Source of the DNA: Burkholderia latens
GTDB lineage: Bacteria; Pseudomonadota; Gammaproteobacteria; Burkholderiales; Burkholderiaceae
Length of the DNA stretch: 64,000 nucleotides
Direction: 5' to 3'
Assembly: GCF_902499045.1 (NCBI RefSeq)
Contig: NZ_CABVPL010000010.1
Span: forward strand, 62,001 to 126,000
Positions 34,329 to 43,976 of this stretch are shown here, piece after piece. Below the pieces are notes generated by a model that made no database searches, was not told the origin of the DNA, and worked only from the letters and a program-made list of their open reading frames with translations. Position 1 is the stretch's first letter. Each line of letters opens with the position of its first letter. A program made the position numbers and the translations under genes.

Positions 34329-35843
34329 TTATGCGCCGGTATAAACGACGCGATACGGAATGCCGACCTTCTCCCACTCGGCCGCTTCCTGGCTGAGGCT
34401 GTAGTCGGTCAGCGGGTTCTGCTCGACCCACGCGTTCGGCAGGCGCACCTCGTAGCCGCCCTTCTTCATCTGCGATACGGAAATATCCGGCAGCCCCGCG
34501 TCGGTCCGGCGCCGGCACAGCAACGCCGCGAGCCGCAGGCAGAACAGCAGCGGCCATTCGACGTCGCGCGCCTGCGACAGCTTGCCGAGCTTGCCCGCGT
34601 GACCGAGCACGAGGGCGGCCAGCCGCGCCTGGTCGGTGCGCGAGAAACCCGGCATGTCGGCATTGCTCGCGATATACGCGGAATGTTTGTGATACGAGCT
34701 GTGCGAAATCGACAAGCCGATCTCGTGCAATGCAGCCGCCCAGCTGAGGAACATCCGGCCTTCCTCGCGCGCCTCTTTGTCGGACTCCCCGAGCTCGTCG
34801 TAAAACCGCACCGCGAGCGCACCGATCCGCTCGGCCTGCGCGCGATCGACGCCGTAGCGGCGCGTGAAGCCCTCGACCGTCACCGCGCGCATGTCCTCGT
34901 GCTGGGTCCGCCCGAGCAGGTCGTACAGCACGCCGAGACGCAGCGCGCCGTCCGTGGTGTCGACATAGTCGACGCCGAGTTCCTCGAACACGGCGAGCAT
35001 GATTGCAAGCCCGCCGGCGAGCACCGGCACGCGATCGGGCTTCAGCGCGATCAGCTTCAGCCGGTTCACGTTCTCGGCCTTGATCAGCGCGCGCTTCAGG
35101 CGTTCGAGCCCGCCGCGCGAAATGCCGTGCGTGATGCCGGCATCGTTGAAGCCGTTCGCCTCGACGAGCTCCGCGAGCGCGCGTGCGGTGCCGGACGAAC
35201 CGATCGCCTGATCCCATCCGGCCTTCTTGTACTCGCTGGAAATGATCTGGATCTCGCGCTTGGCCGCGAGTTCGGCTTGCCGCATCGTGTATTCGTCGAC
35301 GTTGCCGGCCGGAAAGAACGCACGGCTGTGGCTCACGCAGCCGATGTAGAGGCTTTCCATCACGATCGGCGTGTAGTGCGAACCGATGATGAATTCGGTC
35401 GAGCCGCCGCCGATGTCGACGACGAGCCGCTTGCCGGCGCTCGCCGGCACCGAGTGCGCGGCGCCCGCATAGATCAGCCGCGCTTCTTCGCGGCCCGCGA
35501 TCACTTCGATCGGAAAACCGAGCGCCGCTTCGGCCTCGCCGAGAAATTCGCCCGCATTCTTCGCGACGCGCAGCGTGTTGGTCGCGACCGCGCGCACATG
35601 GTCGGGATGGAAATCGCGCAGGCGCTCGCCGAACCGCTTGAGCGCCTCCCAGCCACGCTCCTGCGACGCGCGATCGAGCATCTTGTCGCTCGACAGGCCC
35701 GCGGCCAGTCGAACGGGCTCGCGCAGCGCATCGACGGGATAGATCTGGCTGCCCGCCGGCGTTTCCTCGACGCGCCCGACGATCAGCCGGAAGCTGTTCG
35801 AGCCGAGATCGACGGCAGCCAGCAAGTGGGGGGATGTAACCAT
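34329..35843 (-). CDS. ppx: Exopolyphosphatase (504 aa)
   Basis: This Ppx/GppA enzyme removes terminal phosphates from polyphosphate. The ASKHA nucleotide-fold motifs are clear: LAAVDLGSNSFRLIVGR (phosphate-1), LVVDIGGGSTEFIIG (phosphate-2) and GSSGTARALAEL. A helical C-terminal HD-like part follows (AALHEIGLSISHSSYHKHSA). Length fits exopolyphosphatase, not the shorter Ppx2 type. The gene is divergent from ppk, the starts being 279 bases apart, so synthesis and breakdown of polyphosphate sit back to back. No Pho box was seen on its side. Confidence 0.94.
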   Translation of the reverse strand: MVTSPHLLAAVDLGSNSFRLIVGRVEETPAGSQIYPVDALREPVRLAAGLSSDKMLDRASQERGWEALKRFGERLRDFHPDHVRAVATNTLRVAKNAGEFLGEAEAALGFPIEVIAGREEARLIYAGAAHSVPASAGKRLVVDIGGGSTEFIIGSHYTPIVMESLYIGCVSHSRAFFPAGNVDEYTMRQAELAAKREIQIISSEYKKAGWDQAIGSSGTARALAELVEANGFNDAGITHGISRGGLERLKRALIKAENVNRLKLIALKPDRVPVLAGGLAIMLAVFEELGVDYVDTTDGALRLGVLYDLLGRTQHEDMRAVTVEGFTRRYGVDRAQAERIGALAVRFYDELGESDKEAREEGRMFLSWAAALHEIGLSISHSSYHKHSAYIASNADMPGFSRTDQARLAALVLGHAGKLGKLSQARDVEWPLLFCLRLAALLCRRRTDAGLPDISVSQMKKGGYEVRLPNAWVEQNPLTDYSLSQEAAEWEKVGIPYRVVYTGA

Positions 35844-36041
35844 CAGAAGGAGGCTCCGTGCGCGTTCGCCCGCGGCCGCCGGTCCGGCGCCGCTGGGCGA
35901 TCTATCAAAGGCGACATTTTAAGCGTGGAACGCTTGCCATTGCCACGCTTCACGGGCATGTACACAGCTCGATTGTATATGGCCGAAACATTTATGCGAT
36001 GAATCGGTTCCGGCGTAGAATTTCCCGATACAAATACACCA

Positions 36042-36059
36042 CTGTCATCAGCACGTCAT
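36042..36059 (+). promoter_or_regulatory. Pho box upstream of ppk
   Basis: CTGTCAT, spacer CAGC, then ACGTCAT: two seven-base direct repeats with an 11-base period, as in the PhoB site consensus (CTGTCAT-N4-CTGTCAT). The second half matches at five of seven positions. It lies 64 bases before the ppk start, suggesting PhoB activation under phosphate starvation. Confidence 0.75.
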
Positions 36060-36122
36060 CGTACCGTGAGAGTTTCCGAGCGTCCTTTCGAATCATCGCC
36101 CGAATTACCGCCTACTCTGCCG

Positions 36123-38186
36123 ATGTCCGTCCGTTATCCGCTTCTCAATCGTGAACTCGGCATCCTCGGTTTCAACGAGCGCGTGCTGGCCCAGGCGGCT
36201 GACCCGCAAATCCCGTTGCTCGAGCGGCTGCGCTTCATCTGCATCACCAGCAGCAACCTCGACGAATTCTTCGAAGTCCGGATGGCCGGCCTTCAGGAAC
36301 AGATCCGCGACAATCCCGGCGCGCTGACGCCCGACGGCATGTCGCTCCAGCACGCTTACGATCTCGTCGTCGAACGCGCGCAGCGCCTCGTGCACCGCCA
36401 GTACACGATGCTGCACGAAACCGTGCTGCCCGCGCTCGAGCAGGAAGGCATCTACTTCCATGCGAGCGACTCGTGGAACGACGAGCAGCTCGAATGGGCG
36501 CGCCGCTACTTCCTCGACGAGCTGCTGCCGGTGCTGACGCCGATCGGCCTCGATCCCGCGCACCCGTTCCCGCGCGTGCTGAACAAGAGCCTGAACTTCG
36601 TCGTCGAACTCGAAGGCCGCGATGCGTTCGGCCGCCAGGCGGTGATGGGCATCGTGCAGGCGCCGCGCGCGCTTCCGCGCGTCGTGCGCATGCCGCAGTC
36701 ACTGTCGGGCTTCGAGCACGGCTTCGTGCTGCTCAGCTCGTTCATGCAGCGCTTCGTCGGCGAACTGTTCCCGCAGCTCGTCGTGAAGAGCTGCAACCAG
36801 TTCCGCATCACGCGCAACAGCGAGCTGTTCGTCGACGAAGACGAAATCACCAACCTGCGCGTCGCGCTGCAGGGCGAATTGCCCGCGCGCCACCTCGGCA
36901 ACGCGGTGCGGCTCGAAGTGTCGGCCGACACGCCGCAGCACATCGTGCGGCGCCTGCTCGACGAAAGCCTGCTCGACGACAAGGACTGCTATCGCGTCGC
37001 AGGCTCGGTGAACCTCGTGCGGCTGATGCAGATTCCCGATCTCGTCGATCGCCCGGACCTGAAGTTCGCGCCGTTCGTCGCGTCGATCCCGCCCGCGATC
37101 GCGAACGCGCCGACCATGTTCGACGCGATCGACGATGGCGACATCCTGCTGCACCACCCGTACGAAAGCTTCCAGCCGGTGCTCGAACTGCTGCAGCAGG
37201 CCGCGAAGGATCCGAGCGTCGTCGCGATCAAGCAGACGATCTACCGCACCGGCACCGATTCGCCGCTGATGGACGCGCTGATGGAAGCCGCGCGCAACGG
37301 CAAGGAAGTGACCGTCGTCGTCGAGCTGCTCGCACGTTTCGACGAGGAAACCAACATCAACTGGGCGTCGCAGCTCGAAGCGGTCGGCGCGCATGTCGTA
37401 TACGGCGTGGTCGGTCACAAGTGCCACGCGAAAATGATGCTGATCGTGCGCCGCGTCGTGCAGGACGGCAAAGCGGTGCTGCGCCGCTACGTGCACCTCG
37501 GCACCGGCAACTATCACCCGCGCACCGCCCGCCTCTATACCGACTTCGGGCTGATGACGGCCGACCAGAAGATCTGCGAGGACGTCCACCACGTGTTCCA
37601 GCAACTGACCGGGATCGGCGGCGAGCTCACGCTGCACGAGCTGTGGCAGTCGCCGTTCACGCTGCATCCGCGCATCATCGAATCGATCCAGACGGAGATC
37701 GACAATGCACGCGCCGGCAAGCGCGCGCGCATCGTCGCGAAGATGAACGCGCTGCTCGAGCCGTCAGTGATCGCCGCGCTGTACGAAGCGTCGCAAGCCG
37801 GCGTGAAAGTCGACCTGATCGTGCGCGGCGTGTGCGCGCTGAAGCCGGGCGTGCCGGGGCTGTCGGAGAACATCACGGTGCGCTCGATCGTCGGCCGCTT
37901 CCTCGAACACCACCGCATCTACTATTTCCATGCGGGCGGCGCCGAGGACGTTTATCTGTCGAGCGCCGACTGGATGGACCGCAACCTGTTCCGCCGTGTC
38001 GAAGTCGCGTTCCCGATCCGCGAGCGCAAGCTGAAGCGCCGCGTGATCGCCGAAGGGCTGTCGGTGTGCCTCGGCGACAACCAGTCGGCATGGCAGATGC
38101 ACAGCGACGGACACTATCGCCGGCGCCGCGCGGGCAAGACGATCCGCAACGCGCAGTTGGGCCTGCTCGCGAAGTTCTGTTCGTAG
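36123..38186 (+). CDS. ppk1: Polyphosphate kinase (687 aa)
   Basis: Ppk1 polymerises the gamma-phosphate of ATP into polyphosphate, reversibly. The N-terminal domain reads LLNRELGILGFNERVLAQA and FICITSSNLDEFFEVRMAG. The PLD-like catalytic core contains VYGVVGHKCHAKMMLIVRR with the likely phosphorylated His, YVHLGTGNYHP, and FHAGGAEDVYLSSADWMDRN with the second conserved His region farther on. The ATG at 36123 gives the family's normal length; the open frame continues 19 codons upstream from a GTG. A Pho box stands before it. A strong bidirectional terminator follows the stop by 39 bases. Confidence 0.96.
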   Translation: MSVRYPLLNRELGILGFNERVLAQAADPQIPLLERLRFICITSSNLDEFFEVRMAGLQEQIRDNPGALTPDGMSLQHAYDLVVERAQRLVHRQYTMLHETVLPALEQEGIYFHASDSWNDEQLEWARRYFLDELLPVLTPIGLDPAHPFPRVLNKSLNFVVELEGRDAFGRQAVMGIVQAPRALPRVVRMPQSLSGFEHGFVLLSSFMQRFVGELFPQLVVKSCNQFRITRNSELFVDEDEITNLRVALQGELPARHLGNAVRLEVSADTPQHIVRRLLDESLLDDKDCYRVAGSVNLVRLMQIPDLVDRPDLKFAPFVASIPPAIANAPTMFDAIDDGDILLHHPYESFQPVLELLQQAAKDPSVVAIKQTIYRTGTDSPLMDALMEAARNGKEVTVVVELLARFDEETNINWASQLEAVGAHVVYGVVGHKCHAKMMLIVRRVVQDGKAVLRRYVHLGTGNYHPRTARLYTDFGLMTADQKICEDVHHVFQQLTGIGGELTLHELWQSPFTLHPRIIESIQTEIDNARAGKRARIVAKMNALLEPSVIAALYEASQAGVKVDLIVRGVCALKPGVPGLSENITVRSIVGRFLEHHRIYYFHAGGAEDVYLSSADWMDRNLFRRVEVAFPIRERKLKRRVIAEGLSVCLGDNQSAWQMHSDGHYRRRRAGKTIRNAQLGLLAKFCS

Positions 38187-38225
38187 GCGGGGCGGCGCGC
38201 ACCTGTCGCGCGCGGTGCGGAAAGC

Positions 38226-38255
38226 AAAAAGCACAGCCCGCGGGCTGTGCTTTTT
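38226..38255. terminator. Bidirectional terminator between ppk and phoR
   Basis: This is a perfect 30-base palindrome: AAAAAGCACAGCCCG followed by its exact complement ending in TTTTT. The stem has A and T tracts on both sides, so it can stop the convergent ppk and phoR transcripts. Confidence 0.92.
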
Positions 38256-38308
38256 CGTTTCAGGCCGAACGGCGCAGCGCAGCGCTCATGTTTCGACGCT
38301 CGTGCCGC

Positions 38309-39628
38309 TCACGCCTCGAACGCGGCCGGCCGGATCGCGATGATCCGCGACGCCGGAAAGCGCGCGGTGAACGTGCTGCCGCGCCCTTCCTCGCTCTGCA
38401 CGTACAGGTGCGAGTCGTGCCGCTGCAGCACGTGCTTGACGATCGCAAGGCCGAGCCCCGTGCCGCCCGTATCGCGCGAGCGGCTGCGGTCGACGCGATA
38501 GAAGCGTTCGGTCAGCCGCGGCAGGTCGGCGGCCGGAATGCCGTAGCCGCTGTCGGTGACGGAGAACACGCCTTGCGCACCCTCGCGCCGCCACGACACG
38601 GCGATCTTGCCGCCGTCGGGCGTATAGCGGATCGCGTTGGTGACGAGATTCGCGAACGCGCTGAACACTTCGGTCTGCGCACCCGTGACGCCGAGCGTTT
38701 CGTCGATCGAGAACGTGATCTCGTGATGCCCGTTCGACAGCGTCTGCGCATCCTCCTTCAGATGGTCGAAGACGGCGCGCATGTCGATCGCATGATCCAT
38801 CGGCGGCTTGCTTTCGCCCTCGAGCTTCGCGAGCACGAGCAGGTCGGTGACGATGTGCCGCATCCGCGACGCCTGCTGCTCCATCATGTCGAGATAGCGT
38901 GCGCGATCTTCCTCGTTCAGCGGCAGCTCGCGCATCGTCTCGAGAAAACCGGACAGCACGGTCAGCGGCGTCTTCAGTTCGTGCGACACGTTCGCGACGA
39001 AGTCGCGCCGCATCGCGTCGGTCCGCTCGAGCTCGGTGATGTCCTGCGTGAGCAGCAGCTTGCGATTCTCGCCGTACGGAAACACCTGCACTTCCAGCAC
39101 GTTCTGCCGCGAGTCGCCCATCCCGCGCATCACGAGCGTTTCTTCGTAATGCTGCGCATTCAGGTAACGGACGAAATCCGGATGCCGGACTAGGTTCGTG
39201 ATGTGCTGGCGCAGGTCGCGCTTCGCATCGAGGCCGAAGTGCACCTCGGCGATCGCGTTGCACCACTCGATCTGATCATGATCGTCGAGCATCGCGACGC
39301 CGTTCGGCGACGCCTGGATCGCCTGGATGAAGCGCGAATGCTGCTGCTCGACCTGCCGCACCTGCGCATGCCATTGCTTCGCGAGCTTGTGCAGCCGATA
39401 GTAGATCTCGCCCCAGATGCCCGGCGCGCTCGGCACCTCGCCGTAGACGGGCGCATCGAGCAGACGCCAGAGCTGCTGCGTATGGAAGGTGCTGAAGAAG
39501 CCCTGCGCGACCAGCATCACGACCGCGAACCCGAGAGCCGCGGCCGGGCCGACGAATACGCCGACCAATACGCTGATCAGCACGAGCAGCACGAGCGACA
39601 CGAGAAAGCGCGCCCAGATGATGTTCAT
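38309..39628 (-). CDS. phoR: Phosphate-regulon sensor histidine kinase (439 aa)
   Basis: PhoR phosphorylates PhoB when phosphate is scarce. Two N-terminal transmembrane helices (MNIIWARFLVSLVLLVLISV and the next hydrophobic stretch) have almost no periplasmic loop, as usual for PhoR. A PAS domain at about 95-200 follows (IQASPNGVAMLDDHDQIEWC). The H-box VSHELKTPLT near residue 216, N-box NLVTNAIRYTP, G1 DSGYGIP and G2 TGGTGLGLAIVKH are all intact. It lies 57 bases after phoB in the same operon. Signal input probably comes from PstB and PhoU, encoded just upstream. Confidence 0.96.
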   Translation of the reverse strand: MNIIWARFLVSLVLLVLISVLVGVFVGPAAALGFAVVMLVAQGFFSTFHTQQLWRLLDAPVYGEVPSAPGIWGEIYYRLHKLAKQWHAQVRQVEQQHSRFIQAIQASPNGVAMLDDHDQIEWCNAIAEVHFGLDAKRDLRQHITNLVRHPDFVRYLNAQHYEETLVMRGMGDSRQNVLEVQVFPYGENRKLLLTQDITELERTDAMRRDFVANVSHELKTPLTVLSGFLETMRELPLNEEDRARYLDMMEQQASRMRHIVTDLLVLAKLEGESKPPMDHAIDMRAVFDHLKEDAQTLSNGHHEITFSIDETLGVTGAQTEVFSAFANLVTNAIRYTPDGGKIAVSWRREGAQGVFSVTDSGYGIPAADLPRLTERFYRVDRSRSRDTGGTGLGLAIVKHVLQRHDSHLYVQSEEGRGSTFTARFPASRIIAIRPAAFEA

Positions 39629-39685
39629 GATTCAGCGCCCGAGAGAATGAACGGCATGCCGTGGCATACGACACGCCTTGGTACG

Positions 39686-40387
39686 TTACGCGTGCTTCGC
39701 GAGCCGGTAGCCGCTGCCGCGCACGGTCTCGATCATCGCATCGCAGCCGGCCGGTTTCAAGGCCGCGCGCAATCGTTTGATGTGCACGTCGACGGTACGC
39801 TCCTCGACGAACACGTGGTCGCCCCATACCTGGTCGAGCAGTTGCGTGCGGCTGTGCACGCGCTCCGGATGCGTCATGAAGAAATGCAGCAGCCGGAACT
39901 CGGTCGGGCCGAGATCGAGCTTGATCTCGTTGCCGTCGCCGTGCGCGGCGACCCGGTGCGTGGCCGGATCGAGCCGCAGCCCGTTGATCGACACGACGTC
40001 CTCGGTCAGCTGCGGCGCGCGGCGGCGCAGCACCGCCTTGATGCGCGCCATCAGCTCCTTCGGCGAGAACGGCTTCGTCACGTAGTCGTCCGCGCCGATC
40101 TCGAGGCCGAGCACCTTGTCCTGCTCGTCGCCGCGTGCGGTCAACATGATGATCGGGATGTGCTTGGTCCGTTCGTTGTTGCGCAGGTCGCGCGCGAACG
40201 CGATACCGGACTTGCCCGGCAGCATCCAGTCGAGCAGCACGAGATCGGGCAGCACATCGCTGATCAGGTTCTGCGCCTGCTCCGCGTTGTACGCGCGGAT
40301 CGGGCAGTGGCCGGCATGCTGGAGATTCACCGAGATCAGTTCGGAAATCGCGGGCTCATCTTCAACGACGAGAATGTTGCTGGGCAT
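39686..40387 (-). CDS. phoB: Phosphate-regulon response regulator (233 aa)
   Basis: This OmpR-type regulator has a receiver domain (NILVVEDEPAISELI; phospho-acceptor Asp in LVLLDWMLPGKSG; MLTARGDEQDK; YVTKPFSPKEL) and a winged-helix DNA-binding domain (LGPTEFRLLHFFM, RSRTQLLDQVWG-like segment reading HSRTQLLDQVWGD, VDVHIKRLRAAL, RGSGYRL). Once phosphorylated, it should bind the Pho boxes seen before pstS and ppk. The ATG at 40387 follows AGAGGTGCCG; the GTG two codons upstream lies within that ribosome site. It sits between phoU and phoR. Confidence 0.97.
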   Translation of the reverse strand: MPSNILVVEDEPAISELISVNLQHAGHCPIRAYNAEQAQNLISDVLPDLVLLDWMLPGKSGIAFARDLRNNERTKHIPIIMLTARGDEQDKVLGLEIGADDYVTKPFSPKELMARIKAVLRRRAPQLTEDVVSINGLRLDPATHRVAAHGDGNEIKLDLGPTEFRLLHFFMTHPERVHSRTQLLDQVWGDHVFVEERTVDVHIKRLRAALKPAGCDAMIETVRGSGYRLAKHA

Positions 40388-40418
40388 CGGCACCTCTGTT
40401 CTTCCTGTACGGAGTCGA

Positions 40419-41123
40419 TTAACTGTTGGCTTCGCGATCGAGCGTGTCGCGCGGCTGGTGCCGCACGTCGGTGCCCTTCACGATGTAGATGATGAATTCG
40501 GCGATGTTCTTCGCGTGGTCGCCGATCCGCTCGATCGCCTTCGCGATGAACAGGTACTCGAGGCCGACCGAGATCGTGCGCGGATCTTCCTGCATGTACG
40601 ACACGAGCTTGCGCACGAACGCGCGGAATTCCTGGTCGATTTCCTTGTCGTCCTTGACGATCTGCGCGGCCGCGACCGTATCGAGGCGCGCGAACGCATC
40701 GAGCGCGCGGCGCAGGATCGTCACGGCCATCTCGCCCGACACCTTGATCTCGGCGATGTTGACCGTGCGCGCTGCCGGTTCGTCGATCAGGCGGCGCACG
40801 CGCTTCGCGATCTTTTCGGCTTCGTCGCCGGCGCGCTCGAGGTTCGTAATCGTTTTCGAAATCGACATCAGAAGACGCAGATCACGTGCGGCAGGCTGCC
40901 TCCGCGCGATGATGTTGCCGCACTCCTGATCGATCTCGACTTCCATCGCGTTCAGCGTTTCCTCGGCCGTGATCACTTTCTCGGCCGTCTCGCGGTCGAA
41001 TTCGTTCAGCGCGTGCATCGCGCCGACGATCTGCGACTCGACGAGCCCGCCCATTTCCAGCACTTTCGACGACACGGCATTCAAATCCGCATCGAACTGG
41101 CTCGACAGATGTTTATCCGACAT
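40419..41123 (-). CDS. phoU: Phosphate-signalling protein PhoU (234 aa)
   Basis: PhoU is an all-helical protein of two similar three-helix bundles. It links the Pst transporter to PhoR and keeps the regulon off when phosphate is plentiful. The metal-binding-type motifs are visible: EVEIDQECGNIIARRQPAA in the first bundle and DDKEIDQEFRAFVRKLVSYM in the second, plus RIGDHAKNIAEFIIYI near the end. The gene lies 18 bases after pstB and 31 bases before phoB, in operon order. Loss of phoU commonly causes constitutive phosphate uptake. Confidence 0.96.
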   Translation of the reverse strand: MSDKHLSSQFDADLNAVSSKVLEMGGLVESQIVGAMHALNEFDRETAEKVITAEETLNAMEVEIDQECGNIIARRQPAARDLRLLMSISKTITNLERAGDEAEKIAKRVRRLIDEPAARTVNIAEIKVSGEMAVTILRRALDAFARLDTVAAAQIVKDDKEIDQEFRAFVRKLVSYMQEDPRTISVGLEYLFIAKAIERIGDHAKNIAEFIIYIVKGTDVRHQPRDTLDREANS

Positions 41124-41141
41124 GGTTGTGGTTCTCCGTCA

Positions 41142-41990
41142 TCAGCCGAAACGGCCGGTGATGTAGTCTTCCGTTTCCTTGCGCACCGGCTTGATGAAGA
41201 TCTTTTCGGTCTCGCCGAACTCGATCAGCTCGCCCAGGTACATGTAGGCGGTGTAATCCGAGCAGCGCGCGGCCTGCTGCATGTTGTGCGTGACGATCAC
41301 GACCGTGTAGTCGCTCTTCAGCTCGGCGATCAGCTCCTCGATGCGGCCCGTCGAGATCGGGTCGAGCGCCGAGCACGGCTCGTCGAGCAGCAGCACTTCC
41401 GGACGGATCGCGATGCCGCGCGCGATGCACAGACGCTGCTGCTGGCCGCCGGACAGCCCGTAGCCGCTCTGGTTCAGCTTGTCCTTCACTTCGTTCCACA
41501 GCGCGGCCTTCGTCAGCGCCCACTCGACGCGGTCGTCCATTTCGGAGCGCGTGAGCTTCTCGAACATCTTCACGCCGAACGCGATGTTGTCGTAGATCGA
41601 CATCGGGAACGGGGTCGGCTTCTGGAACACCATGCCGATCCGCGCACGCAGCAGCGAAATGTCGCGCTTCGTCGTCAGCAGGTTCTCGCCGTCCATCAGG
41701 ATTTCGCCTTCGGCGCGCTGCTCCGGATAGAGCGCGAACATCTTGTTGAACGTGCGCAGCAGAGTCGACTTGCCGCAGCCCGACGGGCCGATGAACGCCG
41801 TGACCTTCCCTTCCGGAATGCGCAGGTTGATGTTCTTCAGCGCGTGGAACTTGTTGTAGAAGAAGTTGAGGTTGTTGACCTCGATCTTCGCGTTCAGCGG
41901 CGCCAGCGGACGGCCGTGTGCCGCGTCGTGCGTGCCGGCGGGCGCAGCGGTGCGCTCGACGGGATTCAGGTGGCTTTCTGCCATATTCAT
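41142..41990 (-). CDS. pstB: Phosphate ABC transporter ATP-binding protein (282 aa)
   Basis: PstB powers high-affinity phosphate import through PstA and PstC. Walker A is GPSGCGKST, the Q-loop region is [21 protein letters not shown], the ABC signature is [14 protein letters not shown], Walker B is [13 protein letters not shown], and the switch His is in [14 protein letters not shown]. The N-terminus carries about 35 extra residues ([19 protein letters not shown]) before the domain begins at [13 protein letters not shown]. It follows pstA by 15 bases. Confidence 0.97.
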   Translation of the reverse strand: MNMAESHLNPVERTAAPAGTHDAAHGRPLAPLNAKIEVNNLNFFYNKFHALKNINLRIPEGKVTAFIGPSGCGKSTLLRTFNKMFALYPEQRAEGEILMDGENLLTTKRDISLLRARIGMVFQKPTPFPMSIYDNIAFGVKMFEKLTRSEMDDRVEWALTKAALWNEVKDKLNQSGYGLSGGQQQRLCIARGIAIRPEVLLLDEPCSALDPISTGRIEELIAELKSDYTVVIVTHNMQQAARCSDYTAYMYLGELIEFGETEKIFIKPVRKETEDYITGRFG

Positions 41991-42005
41991 CGGATTGCTC
42001 CGCCG

Positions 42006-42899
42006 TTACTTTTTCGAGAAGATCGAGCGCGCCAGGATGTTGAGTCCGAGCACCCCGAGCGTGATCAGGAACACGCCCGCCCATGCGAGCGACTGCCATT
42101 CGGCGAACGGGCTCATCGCGAACTTGTAGATCGTCACGGGCAGGTTCGCCATCGGCTGGCTCATGTCGACCGAGAAGAACTGGTTCGACAGGGCCGTGAA
42201 CAGCAGCGGCGCCGTTTCGCCGGCGATCCGCGCGACCGCGAGCAGCACGCCCGTCACGATCCCGCCGACGGACGCGCGCAGCGTGATCTTCAGCACCATG
42301 CGCCACTTCGGCGTGCCGAGCGCGACGGCCGCTTCGCGCAGCGCGTTCGGCACGAGCTTCAGCATGTTCTCGGTCGTGCGGATCACGATCGGAATCTGCA
42401 GCAGCGCGAGCGCGATCACGCCGGCCCAGCCGGAGAAGCGCCCCGACTTCGCGACGACGATTGCGTACACGAACAGGCCGATGACGATCGACGGCGCCGA
42501 CAGCAGGATGTCGTTGATGAAGCGGATCGTGCTCGCGAGCAGGTTCTTCTGCCCGTATTCGGCGAGATAGACGCCCGCGAGGATGCCGATCGGCGTGCCG
42601 ACCAGCGTGCCGAAGCCGCACAGTAGCAGGCTGCCGACGATCGCGTTCGCGAGGCCGCCGCCTTCCGTGTTCGGTGCCGGCGTCGATTCGGTGAACAGCT
42701 GCAACGACAGGCCGCCGACACCGAGATGCACGGTCGTGTACAGGATCCACACGAGCCAAAGCAGGCCGAATGCCATCGCCGCGAGCGACGCGGTGAGCGC
42801 GATCGCGTTGGTCACCTTGCGCTTGCGCTGCAGGCGGTTGCGCATCGCGTCGAGCGCGGCGCCGTTCGGCCCCGGGAAATTCATGACGGGCTCGCTCAT
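42006..42899 (-). CDS. pstA: Phosphate ABC transporter permease PstA (297 aa)
   Basis: The reading frame continues far upstream without a stop, but the true start is the ATG at 42899, which overlaps the pstC stop (ATGA). The protein begins [20 protein letters not shown]. It has six hydrophobic helices and the permease EAA loop ([19 protein letters not shown]), with [20 protein letters not shown] marking the conserved substrate-path segment. PstA and PstC form the membrane channel for phosphate. Confidence 0.95.
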   Translation of the reverse strand: MSEPVMNFPGPNGAALDAMRNRLQRKRKVTNAIALTASLAAMAFGLLWLVWILYTTVHLGVGGLSLQLFTESTPAPNTEGGGLANAIVGSLLLCGFGTLVGTPIGILAGVYLAEYGQKNLLASTIRFINDILLSAPSIVIGLFVYAIVVAKSGRFSGWAGVIALALLQIPIVIRTTENMLKLVPNALREAAVALGTPKWRMVLKITLRASVGGIVTGVLLAVARIAGETAPLLFTALSNQFFSVDMSQPMANLPVTIYKFAMSPFAEWQSLAWAGVFLITLGVLGLNILARSIFSKK

Positions 42900-43882
42900 T
42901 TCTTGCCCTCTCCCTTCTCGAGACGAAGCAGCAGCAGTTTGGAGATCGACAGCACGATGAACGTGATCACGAACAGGATCAGCCCGAGCTCCATCAACGC
43001 GGACGTATGCAGGCCCGGCTGCGCTTCCGCGAATTCGTTCGCGAGCGCCGACGTGATGCTGTTGCCGGGCGCGAACAGCGACACGCTGTCGAGCAGGTTC
43101 GTGTTGCCGATCACGAAGGTCACGGCCATCGTCTCGCCGAGCGCGCGGCCGAGGCCGAGCATCACGCCGCCGATCACGCCCGTCTTCGTATAGGGCAGCA
43201 CGACCTTCCACATCACTTCCCATGTCGTGCAGCCGATCCCGTACGCCGATTCCTTCAGCAGCACGGGCGTGACTTCGAACACGTCGCGCATCACCGACGC
43301 GATGTACGGGATGATCATGATCGCGAGGATCACGCCGGCCGCGAGAATGCCGATGCCGATCGGCGGCCCTGACGTGAGCGGACCGATGACCCACACGTCC
43401 TTGAAGATGCGGCCGACCGGTTTCTGGAAGTATTCGGCGAAGATCGGCGCGAACACGAGCAGACCCCACATCCCGTACACGATCGACGGAATCGCGGCGA
43501 GCAGCTCGATCGCGATACCGAGCGGGCGGCGCAGCCACACGGGCGACAGCTCGGTGAGGAACAGCGCGATGCCGAAGCTGACCGGTACCGCGATCACGAG
43601 CGCGATCAGCGACGTGACGAGCGTGCCGTAGATCGGCACGACCGCGCCGTAGATGTCCGAGTTCGGATCCCACTCGGATTGCAACAGGAAGCCGACGCCG
43701 AACTTCTGGATGGTCGGCATCGACGCGATGATCAAGGAAACGATGATCCCGCCGAGCAGCAGCAGGGTCACGATCGCGGCGAGCCGTGCGAGGCCGCCGA
43801 ACAGGACGTCGCCGAGACGGCCCGGCGCGCGTTGCGACGCGGCGTCGGCGGACCGGGAAGACGGATATGAAATTTCAGACAT
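42896..43882 (-). CDS. pstC: Phosphate ABC transporter permease PstC (328 aa)
   Basis: This membrane permease pairs with PstA. It has six or more helices ([20 protein letters not shown] at the N-terminus), the family wording [20 protein letters not shown], an EAA-type loop ([20 protein letters not shown]) and [20 protein letters not shown]. The ATG at 43882 follows AGGCGCCC; 18 further in-frame codons upstream are unlikely to be translated because a hairpin occupies that region. It follows pstS by 94 bases that hold a hairpin. Confidence 0.95.
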   Translation of the reverse strand: MSEISYPSSRSADAASQRAPGRLGDVLFGGLARLAAIVTLLLLGGIIVSLIIASMPTIQKFGVGFLLQSEWDPNSDIYGAVVPIYGTLVTSLIALVIAVPVSFGIALFLTELSPVWLRRPLGIAIELLAAIPSIVYGMWGLLVFAPIFAEYFQKPVGRIFKDVWVIGPLTSGPPIGIGILAAGVILAIMIIPYIASVMRDVFEVTPVLLKESAYGIGCTTWEVMWKVVLPYTKTGVIGGVMLGLGRALGETMAVTFVIGNTNLLDSVSLFAPGNSITSALANEFAEAQPGLHTSALMELGLILFVITFIVLSISKLLLLRLEKGEGKK

Positions 43883-43935
43883 GGGCGCCTGTCTTGGATC
43901 GCCGGGCGCCGTGACGCCCGGCCTTACCGCACACA

Positions 43936-43960
43936 CTGCCCGGCCGGCACGGCCGGGCAG
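43936..43960 (-). terminator. Hairpin between pstS and pstC
   Basis: CTGCCCGGCCG and CGGCCGGGCAG form a perfect 11-pair stem around GCA. With no T tract it probably acts as an attenuator or as a 3' stabiliser of the pstS message, letting the binding protein be made in excess over the permease (inference). Confidence 0.6.
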
Positions 43961-43976
43961 CGAACCGCATTACTGC

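Noticed and set aside
34599-36002. A long plus-strand frame opposite ppx, with similar long frames opposite carB, pstSCA, ftsH, glmM and mltD.
   Set aside because: All are high-GC shadows of well-identified genes on the other strand, with biased composition and no domain signature.
36473-39193. A 906-codon frame running through ppk and phoR in another frame.
   Set aside because: Two genuine genes with full motif sets occupy the region, and a perfect terminator lies inside this frame.
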